A stretch of DNA of 64,000 nucleotides from Opitutaceae bacterium (GCA_027482185.1 JAIXWF010000003.1:1-64000), one strand, 5' to 3'. Shown: positions 52,448 through 64,000, numbered from the stretch's first letter. Program-made: numbers and translations. The notes: a model not told the origin generated them from the letters alone.

Positions 52448-54988
52448 ATGACAGTCCCGCCCCGTATCGTCGCCCCGCCCGGGCCTTCCGCCGCCCCGGT
52501 CTCGGACGCGGGAAACCCCGCCGACGATTTGCGGCGCGAGCGGGAAAATGCCGCCCGCTACCTCGATGTGGTCGAGGTCATGCTCGTCGCCTTCGACGAC
52601 CAGGCCCGCGTCACCCTTGTGAACCGCAAGGGCCATGCCGTGCTCGGCTACGACGAGGGCGAATTGCTCGGGCGCGATTGGTTCCGGACCTGCCTGCCGG
52701 AAGAAAAGCGCGAAGAAGTCTACGGCGTCTACCGCCAGATCATGCGCGGCGAACTCGAAGCCGCGGAGTACTACGAGAACGAGGTCGTGCGCAAGGACGG
52801 CACCCGCCGGCTCATCGCCTGGCACAACGCCATGGTGCGCGACGACCACGGCCGGATCATCGGCACGCTGAGTTCGGGCCAGGACATCACCGAGCGCCGT
52901 CACGCCGAACGCCAATCCGCCAACGAACAGAAGGTCCTCGAAATCGTCGCGCGCGGCGGCGACCTGCCCGACGTGCTCGGGCGCATCCTCGGCTGCTACG
53001 AAACGCTCATCCCGGGCGCCCTCGGATCGATTTTGCTCCTCGACCCCGAGGGCCGCCGCCTCCGCCACTGCGCCGCGCCCAATCTGCCGCCGGCGCTCGC
53101 GGCCGCAGTGGACGGTTTTGCCGTCGGTCCCGAGGCGGGCTCCTGCGGCACCGCCGCGGCCACCGGCGAGACGGTCGTCGCCGCCGACGTCCGCACCGAT
53201 TCGCGCTGGATCAATTTCCGGCACCTGCTCGAGCCCTACGGCCTCCGGGCCTGCTGGTCGGTGCCGATCCGCGGCGCGGCCGGCCGCCTGCTCGGCACGT
53301 TCGCCTTTTATTCGGCGGCCCCCCGCCGCCCGGGCGCCGCCGACCTCGTCGCCATCGAGCGCGGCGCGCAGCTCGCCGGCATGGCCATCGAACGCGCCGC
53401 AACGGAAGCCGCGCTGCGCGAAAGCGACCGCCGGTTCCGCGACCTCGTCGCCTCGATGGACGGCATCTTTTGGGAAGGCGACGCCGTTACCTTCCGCATC
53501 ACGTCGGTCAGCTCCAACGCCGTCCGCCTGCTCGGCTATCCGACCGAGGCCTGGCTGGGTGCGACGTTCTGGTCGGATCACATCCACCCCGAGGACCGGG
53601 AGCGAGCCGTCGCGTTTTGCCGCGAACACACCTCGCGCCTCCTCGACCACGAATTCGAATACCGCTTCTTCACCGCGGACGGACGCGTCGTCTGGCTGCG
53701 CGAGATGGTCAAGGTCATCGCCGAGGACAACCGCCCGCGCTGGTTCCGCGGCCTGATGCTCGACATCACCGAGAACAAACAGGCCGAGGCGCAGCGCGCC
53801 GCACTCGAACGCCAGCTTCTGGAAACGGCGAAGCTCGAAAGCCTCGGCGTGCTCGCCGGCGGCATCGCCCACGATTTCAACAACCTGCTCACCGGCATCC
53901 TCGGCAACGCCAGCATCGCGGAGCTCGATTTTCCGGCCACCTCGCCGAACCGCGGCTGCCTCGAGGAGATCAAGCGCAGCGCGCTTCGCGCCGCCGACAT
54001 CTGCAAACAGATGCTCGCCTACGCCGGACAGGGCCGGCTTGTCGTCAGCCGTTTCCCGCTCGCCAGGATTGTCGAGGACTCGTCGCACCTGCTGCGGATT
54101 TCGATCGGGAAATCGGTCGTCCTGCGCCTGGATCTCGATCCCGGCGATTCCCTGATCGAGGGCGACGCCTCGCAGATCCGGCAGGTCGTCGTCAAACTCG
54201 TCACCAATGCGTCCGAGGCCATCGGCGCCCGCTCCGGCAACGTCACCGTCCGGACCGGCACGGCCGACATCGACCGCGCCTTTCTCGACGGCGCAAAGCT
54301 GGCTCCGAATCTGGCCGAGGGCCGCTACGTGTTCCTCGAAGTCGCCGACGACGGCGCCGGCATGGCGCCCGAAATCCAGGCGCGGATTTTCGATCCGTTT
54401 TTCACCACCAAGTTCGCGGGCCGCGGGCTCGGGCTTGCCGCCGTGCTCGGTATTGTCCGCGCGCACGGCGGTGCCGTACACGTCACGTCGCTGCCCGGGC
54501 GGGGATCCGTTTTCCGGCTGATCTTTCCGCTCGTCGCCGGTGCGGCCGACCCGGTGCCGCCCGCCGCCGCGCCGGCGCCGGCCTGGCGCGGTACCGGCCA
54601 AATCCTCGTCGTCGACGACGAGGAATCCGTCCGGGACACGGCCGCCATCGCCCTGCGCCGGCTCGGTTTCACCGTCGACGTCGCGGCCGACGGCCGCGCC
54701 GCCGTGGAATGCTTCGCCGCCGACCCCGCCCGCTTCACCGCCGTGCTCATGGACCTCACCATGCCGCACCTCGACGGCGAGCAGGCTTTCCTCCGCATGC
54801 GCGAAATCCGTCCCGACATCCGCGTGATCCTGATGAGCGGCTTCAATCAGCAGGACGCCGTCGCCCGTTTCCGCGGCAAGGGCCTCAGCCATTTTCTCCA
54901 GAAGCCGTTCCAATATTCGGACCTCGTGTCCGCCCTCCATGCCGTCCTCGAGCCGGCGCCCGGCGGCGGGGGCGCCGCCGGAAGTTGA
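52448..54988 (+). CDS. PAS-GAF-PAS hybrid histidine kinase with C-terminal receiver
   Basis: 846 residues from ATG 52448, no membrane segment. PAS (about 35-155: VEVMLVAFDDQARVTLVNRKG), GAF (about 165-325: SCGTAAATGETVVAADV), PAS (about 335-460), HisKA with GGIAHDFNNLLTGILGN (His about 475), HATPase with VVKLVTNASEAI, DDGAGMAP and GRGLGLAAVLGI, then a receiver (about 720-840) with LVVDDEESV, MDLTMPHLDG and QKPF. It would sense a cytoplasmic signal and phosphorylate its own receiver. The stop codon lies in a heptad-phased inverted repeat. Confidence 0.9.
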   Translation: MTVPPRIVAPPGPSAAPVSDAGNPADDLRRERENAARYLDVVEVMLVAFDDQARVTLVNRKGHAVLGYDEGELLGRDWFRTCLPEEKREEVYGVYRQIMRGELEAAEYYENEVVRKDGTRRLIAWHNAMVRDDHGRIIGTLSSGQDITERRHAERQSANEQKVLEIVARGGDLPDVLGRILGCYETLIPGALGSILLLDPEGRRLRHCAAPNLPPALAAAVDGFAVGPEAGSCGTAAATGETVVAADVRTDSRWINFRHLLEPYGLRACWSVPIRGAAGRLLGTFAFYSAAPRRPGAADLVAIERGAQLAGMAIERAATEAALRESDRRFRDLVASMDGIFWEGDAVTFRITSVSSNAVRLLGYPTEAWLGATFWSDHIHPEDRERAVAFCREHTSRLLDHEFEYRFFTADGRVVWLREMVKVIAEDNRPRWFRGLMLDITENKQAEAQRAALERQLLETAKLESLGVLAGGIAHDFNNLLTGILGNASIAELDFPATSPNRGCLEEIKRSALRAADICKQMLAYAGQGRLVVSRFPLARIVEDSSHLLRISIGKSVVLRLDLDPGDSLIEGDASQIRQVVVKLVTNASEAIGARSGNVTVRTGTADIDRAFLDGAKLAPNLAEGRYVFLEVADDGAGMAPEIQARIFDPFFTTKFAGRGLGLAAVLGIVRAHGGAVHVTSLPGRGSVFRLIFPLVAGAADPVPPAAAPAPAWRGTGQILVVDDEESVRDTAAIALRRLGFTVDVAADGRAAVECFAADPARFTAVLMDLTMPHLDGEQAFLRMREIRPDIRVILMSGFNQQDAVARFRGKGLSHFLQKPFQYSDLVSALHAVLEPAPGGGGAAGS

Positions 54989-55058
54989 AAGTCCCAAGTT
55001 GAAGGTTGAAGGACCGATCCCGGCGCGGGGGATCAATCTTTCAACTATCAACTGCCTG
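54981..55058. repeat. Heptad-phased inverted repeat between convergent genes
   Basis: The left arm (54995-55020) has AGTTGAA, GGTTGAA and GGACCGATCC. The right arm (55030-55054) has GGATCAATC, TTTCAAC and TATCAAC. The arms are complementary with a few mismatches around a GC-rich loop of about 9 bases. It starts within the hybrid-kinase stop codon and lies before the convergent DUF4139 gene. Terminator or REP-like roles are possible. Confidence 0.75.
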
Positions 55059-55084
55059 GCGCCTGCCGCCTCCCGCGCCAGGCC

Positions 55085-56515
55085 TCAACGCCACTCGTAG
55101 CGCACGCGGTACGTCACGACTTTCTCCGTATCCGCCGGCACCGTCACGTTGAACTCGATCGTCTGCGCGTCCTTCTTCGTGAACTCGGCCGACTTCTGCA
55201 CGATCGACCAATTGGACCAGCGGTAGAGGTGCTCGACGATGCGGACCGTGACGGGCTCGGCCTTCCGGTTGCGCACCTTGATTTCGAAATCCTCTTCCGC
55301 GAAGTCCTGCCGGTTGCTGCCGTTGAAATTCGTCCGCGTGCGCTCGCCCACGACATCGAACGCGTCGCCCGTCTTCACGCGGATCCATTCGTTCTTCGCC
55401 GTGTGGTCGAGTTCGTTCTCGCCCGTGAACTCGATGCGGCCGTCCGCGTCGTCGCGACGGTAGAACCGCATGCGGCCCTTCGGCAGCGGCAACCCGAGGT
55501 TGTTGGCCTCGGTGTTCTTGAACTCCCGCATCACCCAGACCTTGGGGTTGCTCTGCGTGCCGTATCCCGGATCGCGCATCATGCCGCCGCGGAAGCCGCC
55601 GAACATCGCCGCGCCGTCGTAAACATAGATCACCGGCGCCTTCACGCCCGTCGCGCGCATGAACTCCACCTGCTTCGTCTCGCGGTCCCGCAGCGTCACC
55701 GCCCGCGGCAGCGTGTAGAGATGGAACTCGTCGAACGCCTTCTCCGTCACCGCCGCGTCGGCCGCCATCCCGGTCACGCGCATCTCGAACCGCTGCAGCT
55801 GCACGACGTTCTTCGGCTGGACGCGGTTCACGTCGCCGGCCATCAGCTTCACCGCGGCGTTTTCGAAGACCTTGCCGCTCGTGTTGTTCACCGTCACCCA
55901 GCCCACGATGTCGAGCAGGTCGCCCTTCTCCGGCGCCACGAGATTGTACGAGGCGCTCCAGCCGAGGCCTCCCGTGATGTAGCCCAGCTCGGCCTCGAAC
56001 TTGGCGGCCGACGGCGTCCCGAGTTTCCACGTCAGCGTCGGCTTGAGGATGCCGTCGCCCGCCAGCGCCGGGAACAGCGGCTCGCCCGGCAGCGAGAAAC
56101 GCAGCTTCCCGTCCACCTCGACGATCGGCGCGGTCTGTTCCCCGCCGGGCAGGTACCCGCTGCGAATCACCTTGCCGGATACGGTGTGCTCCTTCGCGTT
56201 CTGGTCGCGGACCAAAAAGTCGAGGGTCTTGCCCTCGTTCAGGGCCAGCAGCACACCCTGCGACATCGTGTCCGCGCGGTAGCTCTGTTCCAGCACGCGC
56301 ACCGCGACCTTGCCGGCGGGATCGCGCAGCACCACCGAATCCGGCTCCAGCATCGCCGTCGCTCCCGCGAACGTCACCGCGTTTTCCCCCGCCTTCAGGT
56401 CGAGGGCCACGCGCTCGCGCACGACGGCGAAGTTCTGGTTGTAGATCGTCAGCGCCGGCTGGGCCGACGCCGCCGCGGCCAACGTTGCGGCAAGAAGCAG
56501 AATCCGGGATTTCAT
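55085..56515 (-). CDS. DUF4139 secreted protein
   Basis: 476 residues with a signal peptide (MKSRILLLAATLAAAASA). N-terminal strand-rich part (LTIYNQNFAVVRERVALDL, AGENAVTFAGATAML) and the later DVNNTS-like VTVNNTSGKVFENAAVKLMAGDVNR, VVQLQRFEMR and NRKAEPVTVRIVEHLYRWSNW typify DUF4139. The family is often encoded with surface or adhesion genes; the function is unproven. ATG 56515 matches the signal peptide. Confidence 0.82.
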   Translation of the reverse strand: MKSRILLLAATLAAAASAQPALTIYNQNFAVVRERVALDLKAGENAVTFAGATAMLEPDSVVLRDPAGKVAVRVLEQSYRADTMSQGVLLALNEGKTLDFLVRDQNAKEHTVSGKVIRSGYLPGGEQTAPIVEVDGKLRFSLPGEPLFPALAGDGILKPTLTWKLGTPSAAKFEAELGYITGGLGWSASYNLVAPEKGDLLDIVGWVTVNNTSGKVFENAAVKLMAGDVNRVQPKNVVQLQRFEMRVTGMAADAAVTEKAFDEFHLYTLPRAVTLRDRETKQVEFMRATGVKAPVIYVYDGAAMFGGFRGGMMRDPGYGTQSNPKVWVMREFKNTEANNLGLPLPKGRMRFYRRDDADGRIEFTGENELDHTAKNEWIRVKTGDAFDVVGERTRTNFNGSNRQDFAEEDFEIKVRNRKAEPVTVRIVEHLYRWSNWSIVQKSAEFTKKDAQTIEFNVTVPADTEKVVTYRVRYEWR

Positions 56516-56571
56516 ATTGGAAAGGTAATCCACCCCGACCAACGCGCGAGCCGGTTGTTTCTTAGGGGCTG

Positions 56572-56610
56572 GGAAGTTGAGAGCTGAGAGTTGAGCGTTG
56601 AGTGTGCGAG
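56572..56610. repeat. Heptad-phased tract between DUF4139 and the helicase
   Basis: GAAGTTG, AGAGCTG, AGAGTTG, AGCGTTG and AGTGTGC follow at 7-bp steps. The tract sits in the divergent spacer of the DUF4139 and UvrD-type genes. Confidence 0.7.
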
Positions 56611-56844
56611 CCACCAGGCCGACCGGTTTCCCTTCCGCCCCATCCATCTTTCCAACCTCCTTTTTTGCGTCTCCTACGCCTCCTTGCGGCCATCCCTTCC
56701 GCCTTCCGACTTCCGACTTTCACCTTTCGCCTTCTTCCTCCCGCCCCCTCGCTTTCGTTTCTTTCCCGGCTTGGCCGCGGACCGCCGCCGGTGATTTTCT
56801 TTGCGCCAACCCCGCGTTTTTGCGGCCTTCTCGTTTCCGCCACC

Positions 56845-58848
56845 ATGGATTTTCCGCTCGATTCGTCCTCCGCGCCGCCCGGCTTCCCGCCGATCGATTT
56901 CCGGGCCTCGCTCAACGACGAGCAATTCGCCGCCGTCACCGCCGAACCCGGTCCGCTCCTCGTCCTCGCCGGCGCCGGCTCCGGCAAGACCCGCACCCTC
57001 ACTTACCGCGTCGCCTACCTCCTCTCGCAAGGCGTCCGTCCCGGCGAAATCCTCCTCCTCACGTTCACCAACAAGGCCGCCAAGGAAATGCTCCAGCGCG
57101 TCCACGAACTCACCGGCGTCGAACCCGGCCGGTTCTGGGGCGGCACCTTCCACAGCATCGGCCACCGCGCCCTCCGCATGCACGGCGAGGTCATCGGCCT
57201 CTCCCGTTCCTTCACCATTCTCGATGCCGAGGAATCCGAGGGCGTGCTCCGCGACGCCGTCGACAAGGCCGACAAATCCTTCTTCAAGGACAAGACGCAC
57301 CCCAAGGCCGGCCCGCTCCATTCCGTGATCTCGATGGCGCGCAACACGCAGCTGCCGCTCGCCGAGACGATCACGCGCTTCTTCCCGCAGTACGAAGGGA
57401 TCATCGACCGCGTCCCCGCCTTCGCCCGCGCCTACGCCGCCGCCAAACGCGAGGCCAACGTCCTCGACTACGACGATCTCCTCGAAAACTGGCTCGAAGT
57501 CCTCAAAAAATCCCCGGAAACCGCCGCGTACTTCGCCCACCGCTTCCGCCACGTCCTCGTCGACGAATACCAGGACACCAACGTCCTCCAGTCCCAGATC
57601 GTCGACCTCATCGGCTCCCACCACCGCGTCATGGCCGTCGGCGACGACGCGCAATGCATCTACACGTGGCGCGGCGCCAACGTCGAAAACATCCTCACGT
57701 TTCCCGACCGCCACCCCGGCACCGCCATCCACCGGATCGAGACCAACTACCGCTCCACGCCGCAGATCCTCGCTCTCGCCAACGGCGTCCTCCTCGCCCA
57801 ACCCAAGGGCCGCGCCTTCGAGAAAGAGCTGCGTCCCCACCGCGCCAATTCCGAGAAACCCTACTTCGTGCAGGCGATGGACACGCGCGAACAGGCGCAG
57901 TTCATCGTGCAGCGTATCCGCGGCCTGCTCGACGAAGGCTGCTCCCTCGCCGACATCGCCATTCTCTACCGCGCGCATTTCCAGGCCCTCGACATCCAGC
58001 TCGAGCTCTCGCGCCTCCAGATTCCCTACCAGATCACCAGCGGCGTGCGTTTCTTCGAGCAGGCCCACGTCCGCGATCTCGTGGCGATGCTCCGCTTCGT
58101 CTACAACCCGAGCGACACCGCCGCGTGGAACCGCATCGCCGTCCTCCTGCCCAAGGTCGGCGACAAGAACGCCCAGAAACTCCACGCCGCCGCCCTCGAC
58201 CACGCTCGCCTCATGCAGCAGGACTTCGTCGACGCCCTCGGCACCGACGACGTCGCGTCCAAGGTCCCCAAGGACGCCAAGGAAGAATGGCCCAAGTTCG
58301 TCGCCTCGCTCCAGCAGGTGCGCGACCAGATGCGCACGATGAAGCCGCACAACGCCGTCGAGATCGCGATCGACGGCTGGTACGGCGACTACCTCAAGGG
58401 CGCCTTCGCCAACTACGTCTCCCGCCTCGACGACCTAAAATCGATGGTCGGCTTTGCCTCCCGCTACGAAGACATGCAGGACCTGCTCGCGCAGATCATG
58501 CTGCTCAACAGCGAAACGAGCGACCGCTCGGCCGACCCCGACGCCGACGCCCTCCGCCTCACGACCGTGCACCAGGCCAAGGGCCTCGAGTACTCCGCCG
58601 TTTTTCTCATCAGCCTCGCCGACGGCATGTTTCCCCTCCGCCGCGCCATCGAGGCCGGCGACGTCGAGGAAGAGCGTCGCCTCTTCTACGTCGCCGTGAC
58701 GCGCGCCCGCGACGAGCTCTACCTCTGCTTCCCGAAAGTGAACACCAAGGGCGGACCCGCGATGCTGCAGTCCCCGAGCCGTTTCCTCCAGGAACTCCCG
58801 AGCGACCTGTACCAACCGCTCCGCGTGAAACGGAATTACGGATGGTGA
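56845..58848 (+). CDS. UvrD/PcrA-type ATP-dependent DNA helicase
   Basis: 667 residues from ATG 56845; the frame is open upstream but those residues are low-complexity. SF1 motifs in order: Q motif and Walker A LNDEQFAAV and GAGSGKT (43-49), LTFTNKAAKEM (Ia), TFHSIGHRAL, HVLVDEYQDTN (II), VGDDAQCIYTWRGA (III), ETNYRST (IV), HQAKGLEYSAVFL (V) and LFYVAVTRARDELYL (VI). It unwinds DNA 3' to 5' in repair or replication restart. Somewhat shorter than UvrD because the extreme C-terminus is minimal. A repeat element follows directly. Confidence 0.95.
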   Translation: MDFPLDSSSAPPGFPPIDFRASLNDEQFAAVTAEPGPLLVLAGAGSGKTRTLTYRVAYLLSQGVRPGEILLLTFTNKAAKEMLQRVHELTGVEPGRFWGGTFHSIGHRALRMHGEVIGLSRSFTILDAEESEGVLRDAVDKADKSFFKDKTHPKAGPLHSVISMARNTQLPLAETITRFFPQYEGIIDRVPAFARAYAAAKREANVLDYDDLLENWLEVLKKSPETAAYFAHRFRHVLVDEYQDTNVLQSQIVDLIGSHHRVMAVGDDAQCIYTWRGANVENILTFPDRHPGTAIHRIETNYRSTPQILALANGVLLAQPKGRAFEKELRPHRANSEKPYFVQAMDTREQAQFIVQRIRGLLDEGCSLADIAILYRAHFQALDIQLELSRLQIPYQITSGVRFFEQAHVRDLVAMLRFVYNPSDTAAWNRIAVLLPKVGDKNAQKLHAAALDHARLMQQDFVDALGTDDVASKVPKDAKEEWPKFVASLQQVRDQMRTMKPHNAVEIAIDGWYGDYLKGAFANYVSRLDDLKSMVGFASRYEDMQDLLAQIMLLNSETSDRSADPDADALRLTTVHQAKGLEYSAVFLISLADGMFPLRRAIEAGDVEEERRLFYVAVTRARDELYLCFPKVNTKGGPAMLQSPSRFLQELPSDLYQPLRVKRNYGW

Positions 58849-58856
58849 AATGGGAA

Positions 58857-59040
58857 GCGGTAAGCTGAAAGCTTTCAGCGGTCAGCTGTCAGCGCTCAGC
58901 CAACGTTTGCCGCAAAGAAGCGCAAGACACGCAAAAGCGTTCCGATCATCCACCCTCCTTCTCTTCTGCGCCTCCTTGCGGCGATTCCTCCGCGCCAAGT
59001 CCTGTCAATCCTCCGCCCGGGTTCCTGTCCGTCCTGTCCT
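58857..59040 (+). repeat. Dispersed composite intergenic repeat, copy 1
   Basis: This runs from a heptad tract (GCGGTAA, GCTGAAA, GCTTTCA, GCGGTCA, GCTGTCA, GCGCTCA) into TGCCGCAAAGAAGCGCAA, CCGCGCCAAGTCCTGTC and TCCTCCGCCCGG, ending CCTGTCCGTCCTGTC. The reverse complement of copy 2 at 62222-62408 has the same order of blocks and long identical stretches. A last tract at 59082-59104 (AAGCTTA, GAGCTTA, AAGCTTT, CGCTCAA) has the same phase. Open frames across it are translations of the repeat and not genes. Confidence 0.88.
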
Positions 59041-59119
59041 CACGTTTGTAGCGCCGACCCGCAGCGCGCGCCCGCCGCAGCATTAAGCTTAGAGCTTAAA
59101 GCTTTCGCTCAACGCCCCT

Positions 59120-61847
<2,728 letters not shown>

Positions 61848-62633
61848 GGGCAGCCCGGGAGCCGAAAGCCCCGCCGCGCCGAGGTCACTCCAATTGTGCC
61901 CGCGCGCGTGTCCGCGAGGGATAGGTCGGTTGGACCACAGAGTTCACAGAGAGGAAAACCCGGGCCTCGGAGGACGACTGCATGATCCAGCATCACTCCC
62001 GCCGCCCGCCCCATTCGATGTGCCCCCAAGCTCCGATCCCTCCCAACTTCCTCCATGTCCCTCCTGTCTGCCTCCTTGGCCTCTGTGAAGCGTTGCTTCC
62101 CCTCCCTCGATGATCCCCCGGTTCGTCTCTGTGCCCTTTGTGGTTCCATTCTCCGGTCTGCCTCCGTGTTCTTTGTGGTTCCTGCTTACCGCTGAGCGCG
62201 ACCTCGATTGGTTTTTGTTGAAGACAGGACGAACAGGAAACCGGGCGGAGGAGGGACAGGACTTGGCGCGGAAGAATTGCCGCCAGAAGGCGCAGAAGAC
62301 GTAGAAGAGAAGGCGATTGGAGGAGCGGAACGCTTTTGCGTCTTTTGCGCTTCTTTGCGGCAGACGATGGCTGAGCACTGACAGCTGATCGCTGAGAGCT
62401 TTCGGCTTCAATTCTCCCCAAGACTCCTCCCTCCTCAGCCCCTCTCGCAGTTCCCCCAGCCCTCCGTGCCCTTCCGGTTTTGTCTCCGTGCCCTCCGTGA
62501 CGTCTTCCCCTTCCTCCGTGTCCTCTGTGGTTCAATCTCCGATCCGCAGCTCGGATTTGAACCGGATTTCGCGCCCGCAGAAAAAGCACTTGCTTCCGAC
62601 CGGGCCATCCCGCTTTCTGACCCTTCGATTGTT
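61848..62633. repeat. 786-bp spacer of interspersed 9-bp repeats and composite repeat copy 2
   Basis: No convincing gene. Words such as CCACAGAG, TCACAGAGAGG, CTCTGTG, CCTTTGTGG, CTCCGTG and TCCTCTGTGG are spaced largely by 9 bp at 61934-62192 and 62460-62545. The composite element lies between them in reverse orientation (62222-62408). Open frames here (for example 61944-62411 minus) read through repeats. The spacer leads directly to tRNA-Pro. Confidence 0.7.
62222..62408 (-). repeat. Dispersed composite intergenic repeat, copy 2
   Basis: On the minus strand this copy repeats copy 1 (58857-59040) block by block: heptads ending GCTGAGC/ACTGACA/GCTGATC/GCTGAGA, TGCCGCAAAGAAGCGCAA, CGCAAAAGCGTTCCG, CCGCGCCAAGTCCTGTC and TCCTCCGCCCGG. 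It differs by small insertions and substitutions. Opposite orientation makes a large inverted pair about 3.2 kb apart, with ligA and the VanZ-like gene between. Confidence 0.88.
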
Positions 62634-62710
<77 letters not shown>

Positions 62711-63153
62711 TTTTCCCCGAGCCGAAAGGCTGTGGCTCCTTCCGACCTGAGGCGACTTAAGCCGCCTTCTCAGAGGAGAATCAAGGTTTTCAGCTCACGA
62801 GCCCCACCCGGAGGGCGGCGACCCAATGCGACACAAAACGACCCGAAACGAACGCGGCGTGTGTGTGTTTTTGTGTGAGTGGCCGACTTATCCAACCTAA
62901 GGGAACAAAGATAACCCAGTTCGGATTGCGCCGCTTCGTTAACACGACCGGGATTACCGACGGATCGACGCCCCTGAAAGAGACGCGGAAGCCACGAAAT
63001 CTTACGGTGCCTACTTTGTCGAGAGATGCCCCTCACGTAGCGCCGCCACATCCTGCAAGATCACCGCAATTCCATTGTCACCCCGGTCGACCAAGACCAG
63101 AACAACCATAGAGCCATTCTCTCATCTCAGCTAGACCGCCAATCCGAATCTCC
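62711..63153. other. 443-bp spacer after tRNA-Pro, start of lower-GC segment
   Basis: I see no gene of convincing composition. Short inverted repeats occur near 62717-62737 (GAGCC/GGCTC) and GGCG/CGCC near 62752-62768, and base composition falls from about 62850 onward. The region is where an attachment site or an integrase-related junction could lie; none is identifiable here. Confidence 0.45.
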
Positions 63154-64000
63154 ATGTCGACGCCAAGCTCCCGTCATAATCCCATCCAGTCTCCGGCTAT
63201 CGATTTGACCGACAATGCATTGTTTGGAAACGATGCAGGCGAAGACGAAGATCCTGATGTTTTAGCCGCTTATTTTGTCGAATCAGAGAACTTTAGGCTA
63301 TTTCACGATCAACGCGCGAAGCTGCAAGTTGCTCGCGCCCGAAAGGGAATGGGCAAATCAACATTGCTATCCAAGTTCGCATATGACCTTACGAACAGGT
63401 ACAAATACAAAATAGTTATCCAAGCTACCGGGGCCGATTTTATCGGGTTTGAAAATATCCCGCCCCACGATTTTTCAGCTCATATACACAAGTGGCGAGA
63501 ACTTATATGTTCACGCATTAGTGCAGAACTAGCCAAGCAAATCGGCTTTGCGTCTAACGACACCGAAGTAACGATGGTAGAGTCCGCCGAGATTGACGGC
63601 TACAAAGGGCGCAACCTTTTGGGCTGCCTTCTAGCAAGGGTCGGCGGACGACTTCCAAGCGTCAATGGCAACCTCACAAGCACACCAACCCTTATTGTAA
63701 CGCCACAAAAGGCGCGTGATAATTTCCAGCTCTTGAAACGCTATTGCGACCAAGAGCCTGATGCTGTTGTATGGCTACTTATAGATGATATCGACTCAAC
63801 TTTTATCAACTCCGAAGAGAGTCGCTCACGCGTTTCGACCTTTTTTTCCGCCTGCCGCAATCTTGTAAGGGAAATAAAGGGAATTCATATTCGATCTTCC
63901 GTTCGCACAGACGTTTGGACCGTGATAGCAAAGAACGAAGATCTAGATAAGTTCGAACAGTACATAACTGATATTATATGGTCCGGAGAAGAATTTAGGC
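63154..64000 (+). CDS. P-loop NTPase (possibly Sll1717-type), truncated by the window end
   Basis: Open from ATG 63154 through the last base, at least 282 codons, no stop. The N-terminus (about 30-60) reads EDEDPDVLAAYFVESENFR, then RARKGMGKST (61-70) is a Walker A-type loop. VVWLLIDDIDSTF (205-217) is a strong Walker B, followed by RSSVRTDVW (about 246-254). The layout resembles the P-loop ATPases that NCBI calls Sll1717-type or related STAND-like proteins. Lower GC and AT-rich codons mark it as horizontally acquired. The C-terminal part is outside the window, so effector domains cannot be judged. Confidence 0.7.
   Translation, partial: MSTPSSRHNPIQSPAIDLTDNALFGNDAGEDEDPDVLAAYFVESENFRLFHDQRAKLQVARARKGMGKSTLLSKFAYDLTNRYKYKIVIQATGADFIGFENIPPHDFSAHIHKWRELICSRISAELAKQIGFASNDTEVTMVESAEIDGYKGRNLLGCLLARVGGRLPSVNGNLTSTPTLIVTPQKARDNFQLLKRYCDQEPDAVVWLLIDDIDSTFINSEESRSRVSTFFSACRNLVREIKGIHIRSSVRTDVWTVIAKNEDLDKFEQYITDIIWSGEEFR

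Noticed and set aside
58850-59086. A 78-residue open frame after the helicase.
   Set aside because: It is a translation of the composite repeat; the second copy at 62222-62408 gives a similar pseudo-protein in the opposite orientation.

Overview
The window is high-GC bacterial DNA with dense, strongly GC3-biased genes. Its content suggests a free-living Verrucomicrobiota member of the Opitutaceae type: secreted sulfatases, DUF1080 and sialate-esterase enzymes, a PEP-CTERM protein, many multi-PAS sensor kinases, a 2-oxoacid:ferredoxin oxidoreductase operon, and intergenic 7-bp and 9-bp periodic repeats. The lineage is an inference, because no rRNA or other strict phylogenetic marker is present.

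Three blocks are visible. (1) Positions 1-11373 are an accessory block that abuts the 3' end of a tRNA-Gln(TTG) gene (complement 11374-11447). It starts with a translationally coupled cassette of small mobile-element genes (SLOG/DUF2493-like and DUF3560-like) that ends in a YhcG-type PD-(D/E)XK nuclease. A gene broken by an in-frame amber codon follows, then an HNH endonuclease, an unrecognised gene, and a DUF3800 protein. The block closes with a four-gene ABC-three-component-like (ABC-3C) operon on the minus strand: a short membrane peptide, a soluble partner sharing the peptide's GGDQAGG motif, a middle component, and an SMC/Rad50-like ATPase. (2) Positions 11448-62633 are chromosomal backbone. 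They hold housekeeping genes (rpoZ-groES, rpmI, pyrH-frr, proB, ligA, a UvrD-type helicase and the ferredoxin-korA-korB operon) and scattered secreted carbohydrate-active or sulfate-ester enzymes. They also hold large signalling genes: a CheB-CheR-PAS-kinase-receiver fusion, a 2060-residue multi-PAS kinase followed by two receiver-kinase genes, and a further hybrid kinase. (3) After tRNA-Pro(GGG) (62634-62710) base composition drops and a P-loop ATPase gene runs off the window end, so a second tRNA-anchored island probably begins there.

The accessory block reads as a defence island. The nuclease, HNH, DUF3800 and ABC-3C genes are all of kinds linked to conflict with mobile elements, and the ABC-3C operon is the most promising little-studied system. 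The backbone is unusual for its intergenic spacers. Different short words are laid out with a strict 7-bp phase at many sites, and one composite element of about 185 bp occurs twice in opposite orientations.
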